Assembly: GCF_051175385.1 (NCBI RefSeq)
Contig: NZ_CP195106.1
Coordinates: forward strand, 1,612,001-1,676,000
Length of the DNA stretch: 64,000 nt
Direction of reading: 5' to 3'
Origin: Tundrisphaera lichenicola
GTDB lineage: Bacteria; Planctomycetota; Planctomycetia; Isosphaerales; Isosphaeraceae
A program made the translations under genes and the position numbers. Below the pieces are notes generated by a model. The model saw only the letters and a program-made list of their open reading frames with translations, was not told where the DNA came from and ran no database searches. Below, in pieces: positions 7,576 through 16,162 of the stretch. The stretch's first letter is position 1. Each line of letters opens with the position of its first letter.

Positions 7576-9162
7576 TCAATGCAATTCGGCGAGCATCAGC
7601 CCCGGTCGGTCGACCAGGATCGTGGTATCGGGTCGGGACCGGATGGCCGCTCGCCAGACCGATCGGGGGGACCCTCGTTCGACCATCCCGAGATCGGCGG
7701 CGAAGATCGGCGAATGAATCTCCCCGAATTTCAGATCCCGGAAGCTCGGGCCTCTGGCCCCGACCGGGAGTATCGGGCCACCCTGGACGCGATACAATTC
7801 GACCAGGGCCAGCGGCCCGGCGTCCTTCGGAAGCGACTCGCCCAGTTCCCCCGCCGCCCTCCGGACCGCCGGAGGATCGAACTCCAGCCGGAACCCTCGA
7901 CGATCGGCCAGATACAGGACCGCCTCGGGGGCGATCAGCGGGGCATCGGGCGGGACCAGTTCCCGGATCTCGCGAGTCGCGACATCCAGGCCCGCCCACT
8001 CTCCCGGAGTCAGCCAGGTCGTGACCGAGTGGATCGCGCAGCAGCCCAGGAAAAACGAACCCAGGACGATCCGGGTCTCGGACCGACCTACCCCGATCAT
8101 ACCTCGGGCCACTCCGACCGCCGCCAGGGGTGCCAACACCATCCAATAATAGGCATGGTGCCACTTGCTCGCCAAACCGAGAATCGCCAGACCGCAGCCG
8201 ATCCCCCAACCGATCCAGAGTCGATCGACTCTCGGTCGGCCCCACAATCCGACTCCTGCCAAAACGAACCCAATCGGCGTGAACGAGCGAATCGCCAGGT
8301 TTCGCCCGATATTCGACCAGGTGGCCGGTCGGAGCCAGGACCAGAGGGACAGTGACCTGAACCAGATCGCCGCATTGTCCGAGGATGCCATCGAGCCCGC
8401 CAAGGGACGCGCAACCTCTCCCCAGGCATGGACATACCACGCCAGTGCAGGGGCCAGCATCAGCCCGCCGACCCCGAGTCGCCAGGCGATCGGCCAGCGT
8501 CGGACGATCAACACGAAGGGGATCAAGGTCCAGGCGGAGGTGATCTTGATGGCCAGACCGATCGCCAAAACGAACCCACCGTAAACCGCCCAGCGACCTC
8601 GTCCCGTGGCCTCGAACTCATCCCAGAACCGGAGCCCAGCCAAAACGAACCCAAGCATCAGGGCATCCGGCTGGAAGGCTCGACCGTAACGGACCGTGAC
8701 CGGAAAGGCGGCAAACGAACCCAGGGCCAGCAAAGCGACTGTTCGACCCTCACGCCGGGCGACGAGCCCGAACAGCCCCCAGGATCCCCAGGTGGTAGCC
8801 AGGGCCGAGATCAGCCGACCCGCCGTCTCCCAATCGAACCCAACCAGTCGATGGGTCGTTGCGACGATCCAGGCATAGATCGGCGGCTCGACCAGGAACA
8901 GGTTCGGAAATGGGCCGGTGTCCAACTCGGGCCGGAGGAACCCCGAGCCTCGCTCCAGGTTCCGCGCGACCATCGCGGTCGGGACCTGTCGGCCGACGTA
9001 GTTCTCGACGATCGCCTGGGAGGGATGGAAGGCCCGGATCGCGAAGGTGAGCGCGAGGAGGAGCACCGGGGCCCAACCTCCTCGGGCCGTGGTCGGGAGG
9101 TTTCCTTCGGTAGGGTGGGTCGCGACTGATCCTGGCAAAAACGAACCCAACATTCGCCCCAT
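7576..9162 (-). CDS. ArnT/PMT-type membrane glycosyltransferase
   Basis: About 528 residues with 10 or more hydrophobic segments, resembling the GT39/GT83 family that uses polyprenyl-phosphate sugars as donors on the outer face of the membrane. Features: IRAFHPSQAIVENYVGRQVPTAMVARNLERG (about residues 38-68), the first extracytoplasmic loop carrying the acidic residue typical of the active site, then EPPIYAWIVA. A soluble C-terminal tail of about 130 residues follows. The frame stays open to an ATG at 9321, but that extension has no membrane character and runs over hairpin-forming intergenic DNA, so I prefer ATG 9162 (MGRMLGSFLPG; 9153 is possible). No good ribosome site marks either. It is followed closely by panB. 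The acceptor is unknown. Confidence 0.7.
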   Translation of the reverse strand: MGRMLGSFLPGSVATHPTEGNLPTTARGGWAPVLLLALTFAIRAFHPSQAIVENYVGRQVPTAMVARNLERGSGFLRPELDTGPFPNLFLVEPPIYAWIVATTHRLVGFDWETAGRLISALATTWGSWGLFGLVARREGRTVALLALGSFAAFPVTVRYGRAFQPDALMLGFVLAGLRFWDEFEATGRGRWAVYGGFVLAIGLAIKITSAWTLIPFVLIVRRWPIAWRLGVGGLMLAPALAWYVHAWGEVARPLAGSMASSDNAAIWFRSLSLWSWLRPATWSNIGRNLAIRSFTPIGFVLAGVGLWGRPRVDRLWIGWGIGCGLAILGLASKWHHAYYWMVLAPLAAVGVARGMIGVGRSETRIVLGSFFLGCCAIHSVTTWLTPGEWAGLDVATREIRELVPPDAPLIAPEAVLYLADRRGFRLEFDPPAVRRAAGELGESLPKDAGPLALVELYRVQGGPILPVGARGPSFRDLKFGEIHSPIFAADLGMVERGSPRSVWRAAIRSRPDTTILVDRPGLMLAELH

Positions 9163-9308
9163 TTCGATCGATGTTGAGTCTTCAGGTAGCCCGATGAAAT
9201 TAGGTATGCCAGGCCCGAAGCTCAGCTCCGGGCTGGACCCATCCATTAATATCGGGAATAACCCCTCCGGCCGAGCATGCCGAAGCTGCCCCCTCGCGCG
9301 AATCGTAG

Positions 9309-9327
9309 CCCGGACCTTCAATCCGGG
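9309..9327 (-). terminator. Hairpin directly after the acyltransferase stop
   Basis: CCCGGA/TCCGGG with a 7-nt loop begins one base past the end of the acyltransferase gene. More GC-rich partial repeats follow down to about 9220. It could partly end or attenuate transcription before the glycosyltransferase gene. Confidence 0.35.
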
Positions 9328-10098
9328 TCAAGTCGGGGCGCCCGGGGTTGGTCCCCGGAACCGGGCCCGGAATCGGGCATAGCGGTCGCTGACCGAGGTC
9401 TGCCCCGTCATCAAGGGGACAAATCGGTCGGGTCTTTGGGCGATCGCATCCATTCGAAGGGCATCGAGTTCCTCGGTCAAGCGACGCTCAAAGGTCGGGA
9501 TCAGGTCGGGCAGATCGGCGCGATCGACCTTGAACCTTTCGCCGAATCGGATCAAGACCTCGGGCCGTTCGTCCTGCCAGAACTCGTATCGGATCGCGAG
9601 TGGAAGCACCTGGACCGGGGCGGCCTGGCGGATGATCGCCCGGATTCCATTCTGGAACTTCAGCGGGCGAACGTCGTTGGACTCGATCTTCCCCTGGGGG
9701 AAGACCCAGACCACCGCTTTGGGCTTCTGGAGTAATTCCGCGGCGTATCGGAGCGAAGCTCGGACCGAGACGGGGTCGGTCCGATCCACCGAGAAAGCGC
9801 CGATCCGGCGGAAGAAGCCGAATCGGAGCAGGTTGAAGTGTTCCATCATCCCGTAGCCGTCGACCTCGAGAGCATCGTTGACGACTTGATAGACGAACAG
9901 GTCCCACCAGCAGGAATGATTCGCCAGGATCAGGGTGCCAGCGGGGTCTCGATTGAGGCTCTCGCGAAAGCGGTCGAGGCCCTGGGCGAGCACCTGATGG
10001 AACCCACCCCGAGCCTTCGAACGGACCATCGACTCGACCGCGAACCTGGGCCAGCCATGCTTGTAAGCCTTGATCAGCCGAGTCGAATGTGTGCTCAT
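9328..10098 (-). CDS. 1-acylglycerol-3-phosphate acyltransferase-like (PlsC family)
   Basis: 256 residues. Acyl-CoA or acyl-ACP dependent acyltransferase fold: NHSCWWD (near residue 60) is the NHxxxxD catalytic motif, followed by FSVDRTDPVS (block II equivalent), VVWVFPQGKIES (block III, FPxG with Q in place of the usual E) and VLPLAIRYEF (block IV). The true start is ATG 10098, which overlaps the stop of the upstream secreted-protein gene as TGATG, so translation is probably coupled. The open frame continues further upstream but without homology. Likely role: phospholipid or another lipid acylation at the inner membrane; the exact acceptor is uncertain. The neighbouring ArnT-like glycosyltransferase suggests an envelope lipid context. 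Confidence 0.8.
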   Translation of the reverse strand: MSTHSTRLIKAYKHGWPRFAVESMVRSKARGGFHQVLAQGLDRFRESLNRDPAGTLILANHSCWWDLFVYQVVNDALEVDGYGMMEHFNLLRFGFFRRIGAFSVDRTDPVSVRASLRYAAELLQKPKAVVWVFPQGKIESNDVRPLKFQNGIRAIIRQAAPVQVLPLAIRYEFWQDERPEVLIRFGERFKVDRADLPDLIPTFERRLTEELDALRMDAIAQRPDRFVPLMTGQTSVSDRYARFRARFRGPTPGAPT

Positions 10099-10442
10099 CA
10101 GCGCCGGGGGACCACGTAGTAGGTGGGCTGTGGGGCGGTGAACCGCGACTGATATTGATCCGAGAACGGGGCGAACGACAAGGCCGGGCGACTCCCACCA
10201 TAATTGGGCCGAAGCACGCTGTATCGGCGATGATTCCGCAAGACCCGTCGCGTGGGGATCACGCTGGTCTGCTCCGAAGGGACCACGTAAGTCGGGCCGG
10301 TCACCACGGGGGCGGTCGGCTTGAAGACCGACTCGGTGGAATAGACGGGGATCTGAGCCTTGGCTTCCGGGATCTGGGGCCCGAACATTCCTACCAACGC
10401 CGCGGAGGCCGCGAGGGCCGGGATTCGCCAGGTCAATTTCAT
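10098..10442 (-). CDS. Small secreted protein of unknown function
   Basis: 114 residues. A signal peptide (MKLTWRIPALAASAALVGMFG, cleavage near AKA-Q at about 29) is followed by a Pro/Tyr/Val-rich, probably unstructured mature part ending in TYYVVPRR. No family recognised. ATG 10442 has a GGAG ribosome site and a perfect TATAAT lies 37 bp upstream. The stop overlaps the acyltransferase start (TGATG), so the two are expressed together. Possibly a short envelope-associated protein; nothing in the sequence shows an enzyme. Confidence 0.6.
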   Translation of the reverse strand: MKLTWRIPALAASAALVGMFGPQIPEAKAQIPVYSTESVFKPTAPVVTGPTYVVPSEQTSVIPTRRVLRNHRRYSVLRPNYGGSRPALSFAPFSDQYQSRFTAPQPTYYVVPRR

Positions 10443-10478
10443 CGTCGGGCTCCGGGTCCGTTGAAGTGAATCCTGTCA

Positions 10479-10484
10479 ATTATA
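10479..10484 (-). promoter_or_regulatory. Perfect -10 box (TATAAT) for the 10442 operon
   Basis: TATAAT on the minus strand, 37 bp upstream of ATG 10442, giving a leader of about 30 nt. No good -35 is visible at the usual distance. Confidence 0.45.
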
Positions 10485-10611
10485 TCTCGTCCTTCCCCGC
10501 GAGACCGAGGAGGAGAAGTCCCGAGATACAGGATCGATCGGTTCTCCGGTCCGGATCGCTTGATCTTGAACCGCCAGGCGACCCAGCCTCGGCTGACAGC
10601 CGCTACCGAGT

Positions 10612-10629
10612 ATCTGCCAAAAAGGCAGA
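10612..10629 (+). promoter_or_regulatory. Candidate heat-shock-gene element (TCTGCC-A5-GGCAGA)
   Basis: A short perfect inverted repeat, TCTGCC/GGCAGA around five A, about 200 bp before groEL1. Fourteen of its first 15 bases recur upstream of dnaK (21282-21296). It may be a shared operator; chance cannot be excluded. Confidence 0.3.
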
Positions 10630-10828
10630 CATGAGAGAGGTGTGGAGCCAGAACGTTTTTTGTAAGCCATTATTTTGATGTGACTTGCGGCGATTTATTC
10701 TTCTCGGTACAGCGGTTGCATTTAAGGGGAGCGAATCCGGAATCCGGGGGCAATTTGATGGCCCCCTCGCCGCCTTCCGCCGACAGGTGTGGGCGGTGTA
10801 TCTCGACCGCGACGAGGGAGAATTCAAC

Positions 10829-12514
10829 GTGGCGAAGATGTTGGCCTACGATGAGGAGGCGCGCCAGAAACTGGCCAGTGGCGTCTCGAAGCTGGCCCGG
10901 GCCGTCCGGAGCACCCTGGGGCCTCGCGGGCGCAACGCCGTGATCGACAAGGGTTGGGGCAGCCCGACGGTCACCAAGGACGGCGTGACCGTGGCCGAGG
11001 AGATCGAGCTGACCGACCCGTACGAGAACATGGGTGCGCAGCTGGTCAAGGAAGCCGCCTCGAAGACCTCCGACGTCGCGGGCGATGGCACGACCACCGC
11101 CACGGTCCTGGCCGAGGCGATCTTCAAGGAAGGCCTGAAGGCCCTGGCCGCCGGCGCCGATGCGATGGCCCTCAAGCGTGGGATCGACCTGGCGGTCACC
11201 GCCGTCGTCGAGCACGTCAAGGGTCAGTCCAAGACCGTGGCCGAGAAGGAAATCGCCGAGGTCGCCACGATCTCCGCGAACAACGATAAGACCATCGGCG
11301 AGAAGCTGGCCGACGCCTTCAAGCGGGTCGGCAAGGACGGCGTCATCACCGTCGAAGAGGGCAAGGGCTTCGAGACGACCGTCGACGTCGTCGAGGGGAT
11401 GCAGTTCGACCGGGGCTACCTCAGCCCGCACTTCGTCACCGACCAGGACCGCATGGAGGTCGTGCTCGAAGATCCTTACATCCTCATTTATGAGGAGAAG
11501 ATCGGCACGCCCAAGATCCTGATCCCTCTCCTGGAGCAGATCGCCCGGGCCAACAAGCCCTTGATGGTGATCGCCGAGGACGTCGAGGGCGAGGCCCTGG
11601 CGACCCTGGTCGTCAACAAGCTCCGCGGGATCCTCAACGTCGCCGCCGTCAAGGCCCCCGGCTACGGCGACCGCCGCAAGGCCATGCTCGGCGACATCGC
11701 CGTGCTGACCGGCGGCAAGGCGATCTTCAAGGACCTCGGCATCGAGCTGGAGAGCGTCCAGCTTTCCGACCTCGGCCGCGCCCGGAAGGTCACCATCACC
11801 GGCGATGCCACCACGATCGTCGAGGGGAATGGCACCCAGGAAGAGATCAAGGGGCGGACCGAGCTGATCCGTCGCGAGATCAAGAGCACCGAGAGCGAGT
11901 ACGACCGCGAGAAGCTCCAGGAGCGCCTGGCCAAGCTCGCCGGCGGTGTGGCCCAGATCAACGTCGGGGCCGCCACCGAGACCGAGATGAAGGAACGTAA
12001 GGCTCTCGTCGAGGACGCCCTCCACGCCACTCGCGCGGCGATCGAGGAAGGCATCGTCCCCGGCGGCGGCAGCGCCCTGATCCGCGCCGCCAAGGCCGTC
12101 GACGGGCTCAAGCTGACCGGTGACCAGGCCCTCGGGGCCCAGATCGTCCGACGGGCCATCGAGCAGCCCGCCCGCTCGATCGCCGAGAACGCCGGGATCG
12201 ACGGCGCCGTGGTCGTCAGCAAGATCCTCAAGTCGCCCGACCCCCACTTCGGCTACAACGCCGAGGCCGGTACCTGGGGTGACATGTTCACCGCCGGGAT
12301 CGTCGACCCCACCAAGGTCACCCGATCGGCCCTCCAGAACGCCGCCTCCGTCGCCGGACTCCTGCTGACCACCGAAGCCATCATCGTCGAGAAGAAGACG
12401 AAGAAGGCCGCCGGTGGCGATCACCATGACGATCATGGCGGTGGCATGGGAGGAATGGGTGGCATGGGCGGAATGGGTGGCATGGGCGGAATGGGTGGCA
12501 TGGGGATGATGTAA
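10829..12514 (+). CDS. groEL: Chaperonin GroEL (copy 1, GGM-tailed)
   Basis: 561 residues. It forms the 14-mer folding chamber driven by ATP, acting with GroES. The frame is open from 10685, but GTG 10829 is the right start (AKMLAYDEEARQKLASGV), preceded by GAGGGAG. ATP-site motifs are present: STLGPRGRN, SPTVTKDGVTVA, AGDGTTTATVLAEAI and GIVPGGGSALIRA. The C-terminus is a repeated GGM tail ending in GMGMM, as in housekeeping GroELs that fill the cavity. A His/Asp-rich piece (GDHHDDHGGG) precedes the tail, which is unusual. It is separated from groES by 113 bp containing a perfect 16-bp hairpin, so it may be transcribed on its own. It is the paralogue of groEL2 at 13054. Confidence 0.97.
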   Translation: MAKMLAYDEEARQKLASGVSKLARAVRSTLGPRGRNAVIDKGWGSPTVTKDGVTVAEEIELTDPYENMGAQLVKEAASKTSDVAGDGTTTATVLAEAIFKEGLKALAAGADAMALKRGIDLAVTAVVEHVKGQSKTVAEKEIAEVATISANNDKTIGEKLADAFKRVGKDGVITVEEGKGFETTVDVVEGMQFDRGYLSPHFVTDQDRMEVVLEDPYILIYEEKIGTPKILIPLLEQIARANKPLMVIAEDVEGEALATLVVNKLRGILNVAAVKAPGYGDRRKAMLGDIAVLTGGKAIFKDLGIELESVQLSDLGRARKVTITGDATTIVEGNGTQEEIKGRTELIRREIKSTESEYDREKLQERLAKLAGGVAQINVGAATETEMKERKALVEDALHATRAAIEEGIVPGGGSALIRAAKAVDGLKLTGDQALGAQIVRRAIEQPARSIAENAGIDGAVVVSKILKSPDPHFGYNAEAGTWGDMFTAGIVDPTKVTRSALQNAASVAGLLLTTEAIIVEKKTKKAAGGDHHDDHGGGMGGMGGMGGMGGMGGMGGMGMM

Positions 12515-12537
12515 ACCCCTCCGCGTGATACATACGA

Positions 12538-12581
12538 GATTTCAGATTTCAGGAAGGCTCCGGCACCTGAAATCTGAAATC
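12538..12581. repeat. Perfect 16-bp inverted repeat between groEL1 and groES
   Basis: GATTTCAGATTTCAGG (12538-12553) pairs exactly with CCTGAAATCTGAAATC (12566-12581) across a 12-nt loop. Each arm holds a tandem ATTTCAG unit. A related but diverged copy lies before secG (60780-60846), so this is probably a dispersed intergenic repeat. It may also terminate groEL1 transcripts. Confidence 0.75.
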
Positions 12582-12627
12582 CTCAAAATTTTCGATATTC
12601 GACTCATTTGACGAAGGAACCATCGCG

Positions 12628-12921
12628 ATGGCCAAGATTCGCCCGCTCGAAGACCGCGTTGTGATCAAGCAGATTGAGGCCGAGGAGAAGACCTCGGGCG
12701 GGATCGTCCTGCCCGACACGGCGAAGGAGAAGCCGCAGCGGGGGAAGGTGGTCTCGGTCGGCCCGGGCCGGCTGCTCGACAACGGCGAGCGAGCCGCGGT
12801 CGGCGTGGTCGAGGGGGACGAGGTCCTCTTCGGCAAGTACTCGGGCACCGAGATCAAGGTGGACGGCGAGGAGATCAAGATCCTCCGCGAGACCGATATC
12901 CTGGCCAAGATCCTCAAGTGA
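12628..12921 (+). CDS. groES: Co-chaperonin GroES
   Basis: 97 residues, normal length. It forms the heptameric lid of GroEL. Hallmarks: IRPLEDRVVIKQIEAEEKT at the N-terminus, SGGIVLPDTAKEKPQ (the mobile loop with the hydrophobic IVL anchor, residues about 24-38), VVSVGPGR and VLFGKYSGTEIKVDGEE. ATG 12628 has an AAGGA ribosome site. It is the only groES in the window and sits between two groEL genes, so it may serve both. It is followed by groEL2 after 132 bp that contain a palindromic repeat. Confidence 0.97.
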   Translation: MAKIRPLEDRVVIKQIEAEEKTSGGIVLPDTAKEKPQRGKVVSVGPGRLLDNGERAAVGVVEGDEVLFGKYSGTEIKVDGEEIKILRETDILAKILK

Positions 12922-12959
12922 AGCCAAAGCGGTCGGCGGTCGGATGAACGTCCTTCGTA

Positions 12960-13010
12960 GGGCAGGACTTGTCCTGCCCATGAGACGCGGACGGCAGGGC
13001 GAGCCTTGCC
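12960..13010. repeat. Palindromic repeat between groES and groEL2
   Basis: GGGCAGGAC/GTCCTGCCC forms a nearly loopless 9-bp palindrome (12960-12979), followed by a looser GGCAGGG...CCTTGCC hairpin (12993-13010). This pattern looks like a mobile or dispersed intergenic repeat inserted inside the groES-groEL2 unit. Confidence 0.6.
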
Positions 13011-13053
13011 CCACATCGGACCGTTGATCGCTCCCCATACAGGAGCCGACCCC

Positions 13054-14679
13054 GTGCCCAAGCAGTTGCTCTTCTCCGATGCCGCCCGCCGGAAGATGCT
13101 GGAAGGCGTCGACATCCTGGCCCACGCCGTGGGGACCACCCTCGGGCCGACCGGCCGGAATGTCATCCTCAGCAAGTCGTTCGGCGGCCCGACGGTCACC
13201 AAGGACGGCGTCACGGTCTCCAAGGAGATCGAGCTTCCCGACGCCTTCGAGAACATGGGTGCCAAGCTGGTCAACGTCGTCGCGTCGAAGACGTCCGACG
13301 TCGCCGGCGACGGGACCACCACCGCCACGATCCTGGCCCGCGCGATCTTCCGCGAGGGGCTCCGGATCACCACCACCGGGGCCAACCCCACCGTGGTCCG
13401 CCGGGGAATCGACAAGGCGGTCGAGGCCGCCGTCGAGGAGCTGACCACCAAGCTCTCGCGCCCGGTCTCCAAGAAGGAAGAGATCGCCCAGGTCGGCACG
13501 ATCTCGGCGAACAACGACGCCACGATCGGCAACCTCCTGGCCGACGCCGTCGAGAAGGTCGGCAAGGACGGCGTGATCACCGTCGAGGAGGGCAAGACCG
13601 CCGCCACCACCCTCGAATTCGTCGAGGGGATGCAGTTCGACAAGGGGTATCTCAGCCCCTACTTCGTCACCAGCCCGACCACGATGGAAGCGGTCCTGGA
13701 TGATGCCCTGATCCTGCTCCACGAGAAAAAGATCGCCAACCTTCGCGAGCTGATCCCCCTGCTGGAGAAGGTCGCGCAGTCGGGCAAGCCGCTGATCATC
13801 ATCGCCGAGGACGTCGAGGGCGAGGCGCTGGCGACCCTGGTCGTCAACAAGCTCCGCGGGATCCTCAACATCTGCGCGGTGAAGGCCCCCGGCTTCGGCG
13901 ACCGCCGCAAGGCGATGCTCGGCGACATGGCGATCCTGACCGGCGGGACCGTGATCTCCGAGGATCTCGGCCTGAAGCTGGAGAACCTCCAGCTGGCCCA
14001 GCTCGGCAAGGCCAAGCAGGTCAAGGTCAACAAGGACAGCACCACGATCATCCAGGGCGCCGGCAAGCGCGAGGATATCGTCAAGCGGGTCGAGCAGCTC
14101 CGCCGGCAGATCGCCGAGACCGAGAGCGAGTACGACAAGGAGAAGTTCCAGGAGCGCCTGGCGAAGATCTCCGGCGGCGTCGCCCTGATCAGCGTGGGTG
14201 CCGCGACCGAAGCCGAGATGAAGGAAGTCAAGGCTCGGGTCGAGGACGCGCTGCACGCCACGCGAGCCGCGGCCGATGAGGGGATCGTCCCCGGCGGCGG
14301 CACGGCCCTGATCCGCGTGATCCCGGCCGTCCAGAAGCTCCACGACACCCTGACCGGCGACGAGAAGGTCGGGGCCGAGATCATCCTCCGAGCCCTGGAG
14401 GAGCCCGTCCGTCACATCGCGTCCAACTCCGGGCACGATGGCGGCGTGGTCGCCGAAGAGGTCAAGACGGCCACGGGTTCGATCGGCTTCAACGCCAACA
14501 CCGGCGAGTATGTGGACATGTTCGCCGCCGGGATCGTCGACCCCACCAAGGTCACCCGCTCGGCCCTGCAGAACGCCGCCTCGATCGCCGCCTTGATGCT
14601 CACCACCGAGGTGATGATCACCAACATCAAGGAAGACGAAGAGAAGGGTGCGGCCCGGGCCGAAGGTTCGGTCCGCTGA
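13054..14679 (+). CDS. groEL: Chaperonin GroEL (copy 2, no GGM tail)
   Basis: 541 residues. Full-length GroEL with ATP-binding motifs TTLGPTGRN, GGPTVTKDGVTVS, AGDGTTTATILARAI and GIVPGGGTALIRV. The start is GTG 13054 (PKQLLFSDAARRKMLEGVD), with AGGAG at 13041; an earlier in-frame start encodes no homologous sequence. It ends in a charged tail (NIKEDEEKGAARAEGSVR) and lacks the GGM repeat, which suggests a division of labour with groEL1, as in other bacteria with several chaperonins. It is downstream of groES and followed by a strong terminator. No frameshift or missing active-site residue (including the DGTTT Asp) is seen. Confidence 0.97.
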   Translation: MPKQLLFSDAARRKMLEGVDILAHAVGTTLGPTGRNVILSKSFGGPTVTKDGVTVSKEIELPDAFENMGAKLVNVVASKTSDVAGDGTTTATILARAIFREGLRITTTGANPTVVRRGIDKAVEAAVEELTTKLSRPVSKKEEIAQVGTISANNDATIGNLLADAVEKVGKDGVITVEEGKTAATTLEFVEGMQFDKGYLSPYFVTSPTTMEAVLDDALILLHEKKIANLRELIPLLEKVAQSGKPLIIIAEDVEGEALATLVVNKLRGILNICAVKAPGFGDRRKAMLGDMAILTGGTVISEDLGLKLENLQLAQLGKAKQVKVNKDSTTIIQGAGKREDIVKRVEQLRRQIAETESEYDKEKFQERLAKISGGVALISVGAATEAEMKEVKARVEDALHATRAAADEGIVPGGGTALIRVIPAVQKLHDTLTGDEKVGAEIILRALEEPVRHIASNSGHDGGVVAEEVKTATGSIGFNANTGEYVDMFAAGIVDPTKVTRSALQNAASIAALMLTTEVMITNIKEDEEKGAARAEGSVR

Positions 14680-14695
14680 GTTTGATCGCTCGATC

Positions 14696-14733
14696 GAGGG
14701 CCGGGGATGGCTTTACGGGCCTACCCGGCCCTC
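14696..14733 (+). terminator. Terminator after groEL2
   Basis: GAGGGCCGGG (14696-14705) pairs perfectly with CCCGGCCCTC (14724-14733), 17 bp past the groEL2 stop. No strong T-run follows, as is usual in this GC-rich DNA. Confidence 0.7.
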
Positions 14734-14936
14734 AAACTTCCAGGATGATCCATCCTATCCCCATCTTGTCTATCTCAATTGATCGCGTGTCCGTCCGCGG
14801 ATTTGATGGAATTCTACTTTGGCTAATCGATTGGGAGGCGGGGCATCCGTGGTGAAGTGTCGCGTCTAGGTAACGATGTGTTATCCTGGGACGTTCCGAT
14901 CCGCCGCACAAGGGCCCCGAGCGAGACGCCGTGCCG

Positions 14937-16082
14937 ATGGCCACGAAGCGAGATTATTACGAAGTACTCGGCCTGAGAAAAGACGCCGGGGCCGATGACA
15001 TCAAGAAGGCCTATCGGCAGATGGCCCTGAAGAACCACCCCGACCGCAACCCGGGCGACACCGGTGCCGAAGCGCGGTTCAAGGAGGCGGCCGAGGCCTA
15101 CGAGATCCTCTCCGACCAGTCGAAGCGCCAGCGATACGACCGCTACGGCCATGCCGGGGTCGAAGGCACGGCCCATCACGACTTCCGGAACACCGAAGAT
15201 ATCATGTCGGCCTTCTCCGACATCTTCGGCGGTGGCCTCTTCGGCGATATGTTCCAGCAGCGTCGTCGAGGTCCCCGACCGGGTCAGGATCTCCTGATGA
15301 AGCTGGAGGTCGACCTGATTGAGGCGGCCCGAGGCACCGTCAAGATGGTCGAGGTCACCCGTCAGGAGTCTTGCGGCGAATGCAAGGGGTCGGGGGCTCG
15401 CAAGGGGACCGTCGCCACCACCTGCAACTATTGCGGTGGGCAGGGCCAGGTCGTCCAGTCCCGAGGCTTCTTCCAGATCGCCACCACCTGCCCGGCCTGC
15501 GGCGGCGATGGCACGAAGATCAACGACCCTTGCCCGGCCTGCAAGGGCCAGGGACGGACACCGGTCACGGCCAAGATCAAGATCGACGTCTTCCCCGGAG
15601 TCGACAACGGGATCGTCCTCCAGCTCAGGAACCAGGGCGAGGCCGGCGATCCGGGAGCCCCGCGAGGCAACCTCCGGGTCCAAATCCAGGTCCGCAAGCA
15701 TCCGTTCCTGGATCGAAAGGGGAACGACCTCCTCTGCCAGGTCCCGATCACGTTCCCCCAGGCCGCCCTCGGTGGCGAGATCGAGGTCCCCACGATCGAC
15801 GGGATGGACCGGATCCACGTCCCCAAGGGGACGCAGAGTGGCGAGGTCCTCAAGCTGAAAGGCCGAGGGATGCCCGACATCCACGGTCGAGGGAGGGGAG
15901 ATGAGCTCGTCGAGGTGATGGTCGAGACCCCTCGACACCTCACGGCTCGCCAGGAGGAACTCCTCCGCGAATTGGCCGAGATCGAACACCGAGACGTCAG
16001 CCCCAAGCGAAAGAGCTTCTTCGAGAAGCTCAAAGACTATTTCACCGAGGATGAGGACGCCGGTGAAGAGGTCCAATCCTGA
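14937..16082 (+). CDS. dnaJ: Chaperone DnaJ
   Basis: 381 residues. Hsp40 that delivers substrates to DnaK and stimulates its ATPase. J domain with HPD at 34-36 (KNHPDRNPGD), a Gly/Phe-rich region (FGGGLFGDMF), then four zinc motifs: CGECKGSG, CNYCGGQG, CPACGGDG and CPACKGQG. The C-terminal substrate-binding domains follow (GDLLCQ-like NDLLCQVPITFPQAALGG). I start at ATG 14937 (MATKRDYYEVLG), the family-typical N-terminus; a GTG 6 nt earlier is possible. It is followed by grpE after 80 bp, so the two likely share a transcript. dnaK is 5.5 kb away and not in the same operon. Confidence 0.96.
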   Translation: MATKRDYYEVLGLRKDAGADDIKKAYRQMALKNHPDRNPGDTGAEARFKEAAEAYEILSDQSKRQRYDRYGHAGVEGTAHHDFRNTEDIMSAFSDIFGGGLFGDMFQQRRRGPRPGQDLLMKLEVDLIEAARGTVKMVEVTRQESCGECKGSGARKGTVATTCNYCGGQGQVVQSRGFFQIATTCPACGGDGTKINDPCPACKGQGRTPVTAKIKIDVFPGVDNGIVLQLRNQGEAGDPGAPRGNLRVQIQVRKHPFLDRKGNDLLCQVPITFPQAALGGEIEVPTIDGMDRIHVPKGTQSGEVLKLKGRGMPDIHGRGRGDELVEVMVETPRHLTARQEELLRELAEIEHRDVSPKRKSFFEKLKDYFTEDEDAGEEVQS

Positions 16083-16162
16083 GGACTCCGGCCCCGGACT
16101 TGCCCGTTACCTCATCAATGGCCCCGGTCCCCGCCTCATCGATCATCCAGGATCGAGGAACC

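Larger units (their letters stand above)
10443..10828. other. Divergent region upstream of groEL1
   Basis: 386 bp between the leftward secreted-protein gene and groEL1. It holds the leftward TATAAT at 10479-10484, the element at 10612-10629 and a GAGGGAG ribosome site at 10814-10820. I looked for the CIRCE operator (TTAGCACTC-N9-GAGTGCTAA) and a clear sigma-32 promoter and found neither. Confidence 0.6.

Noticed and set aside
7544..8440. Upstream extension of the panB frame to 8440
   Set aside because: It overlaps the glycosyltransferase on the same strand and shows no PanB homology before MSRKEINPV.
9163..9321. N-terminal extension of the ArnT-like glycosyltransferase to ATG 9321
   Set aside because: The added 53 residues have no membrane or conserved character and cross hairpin DNA.
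10685..10828. Upstream extension of groEL1 to 10685
   Set aside because: No GroEL similarity; GTG 10829 has the ribosome site and the correct N-terminus.
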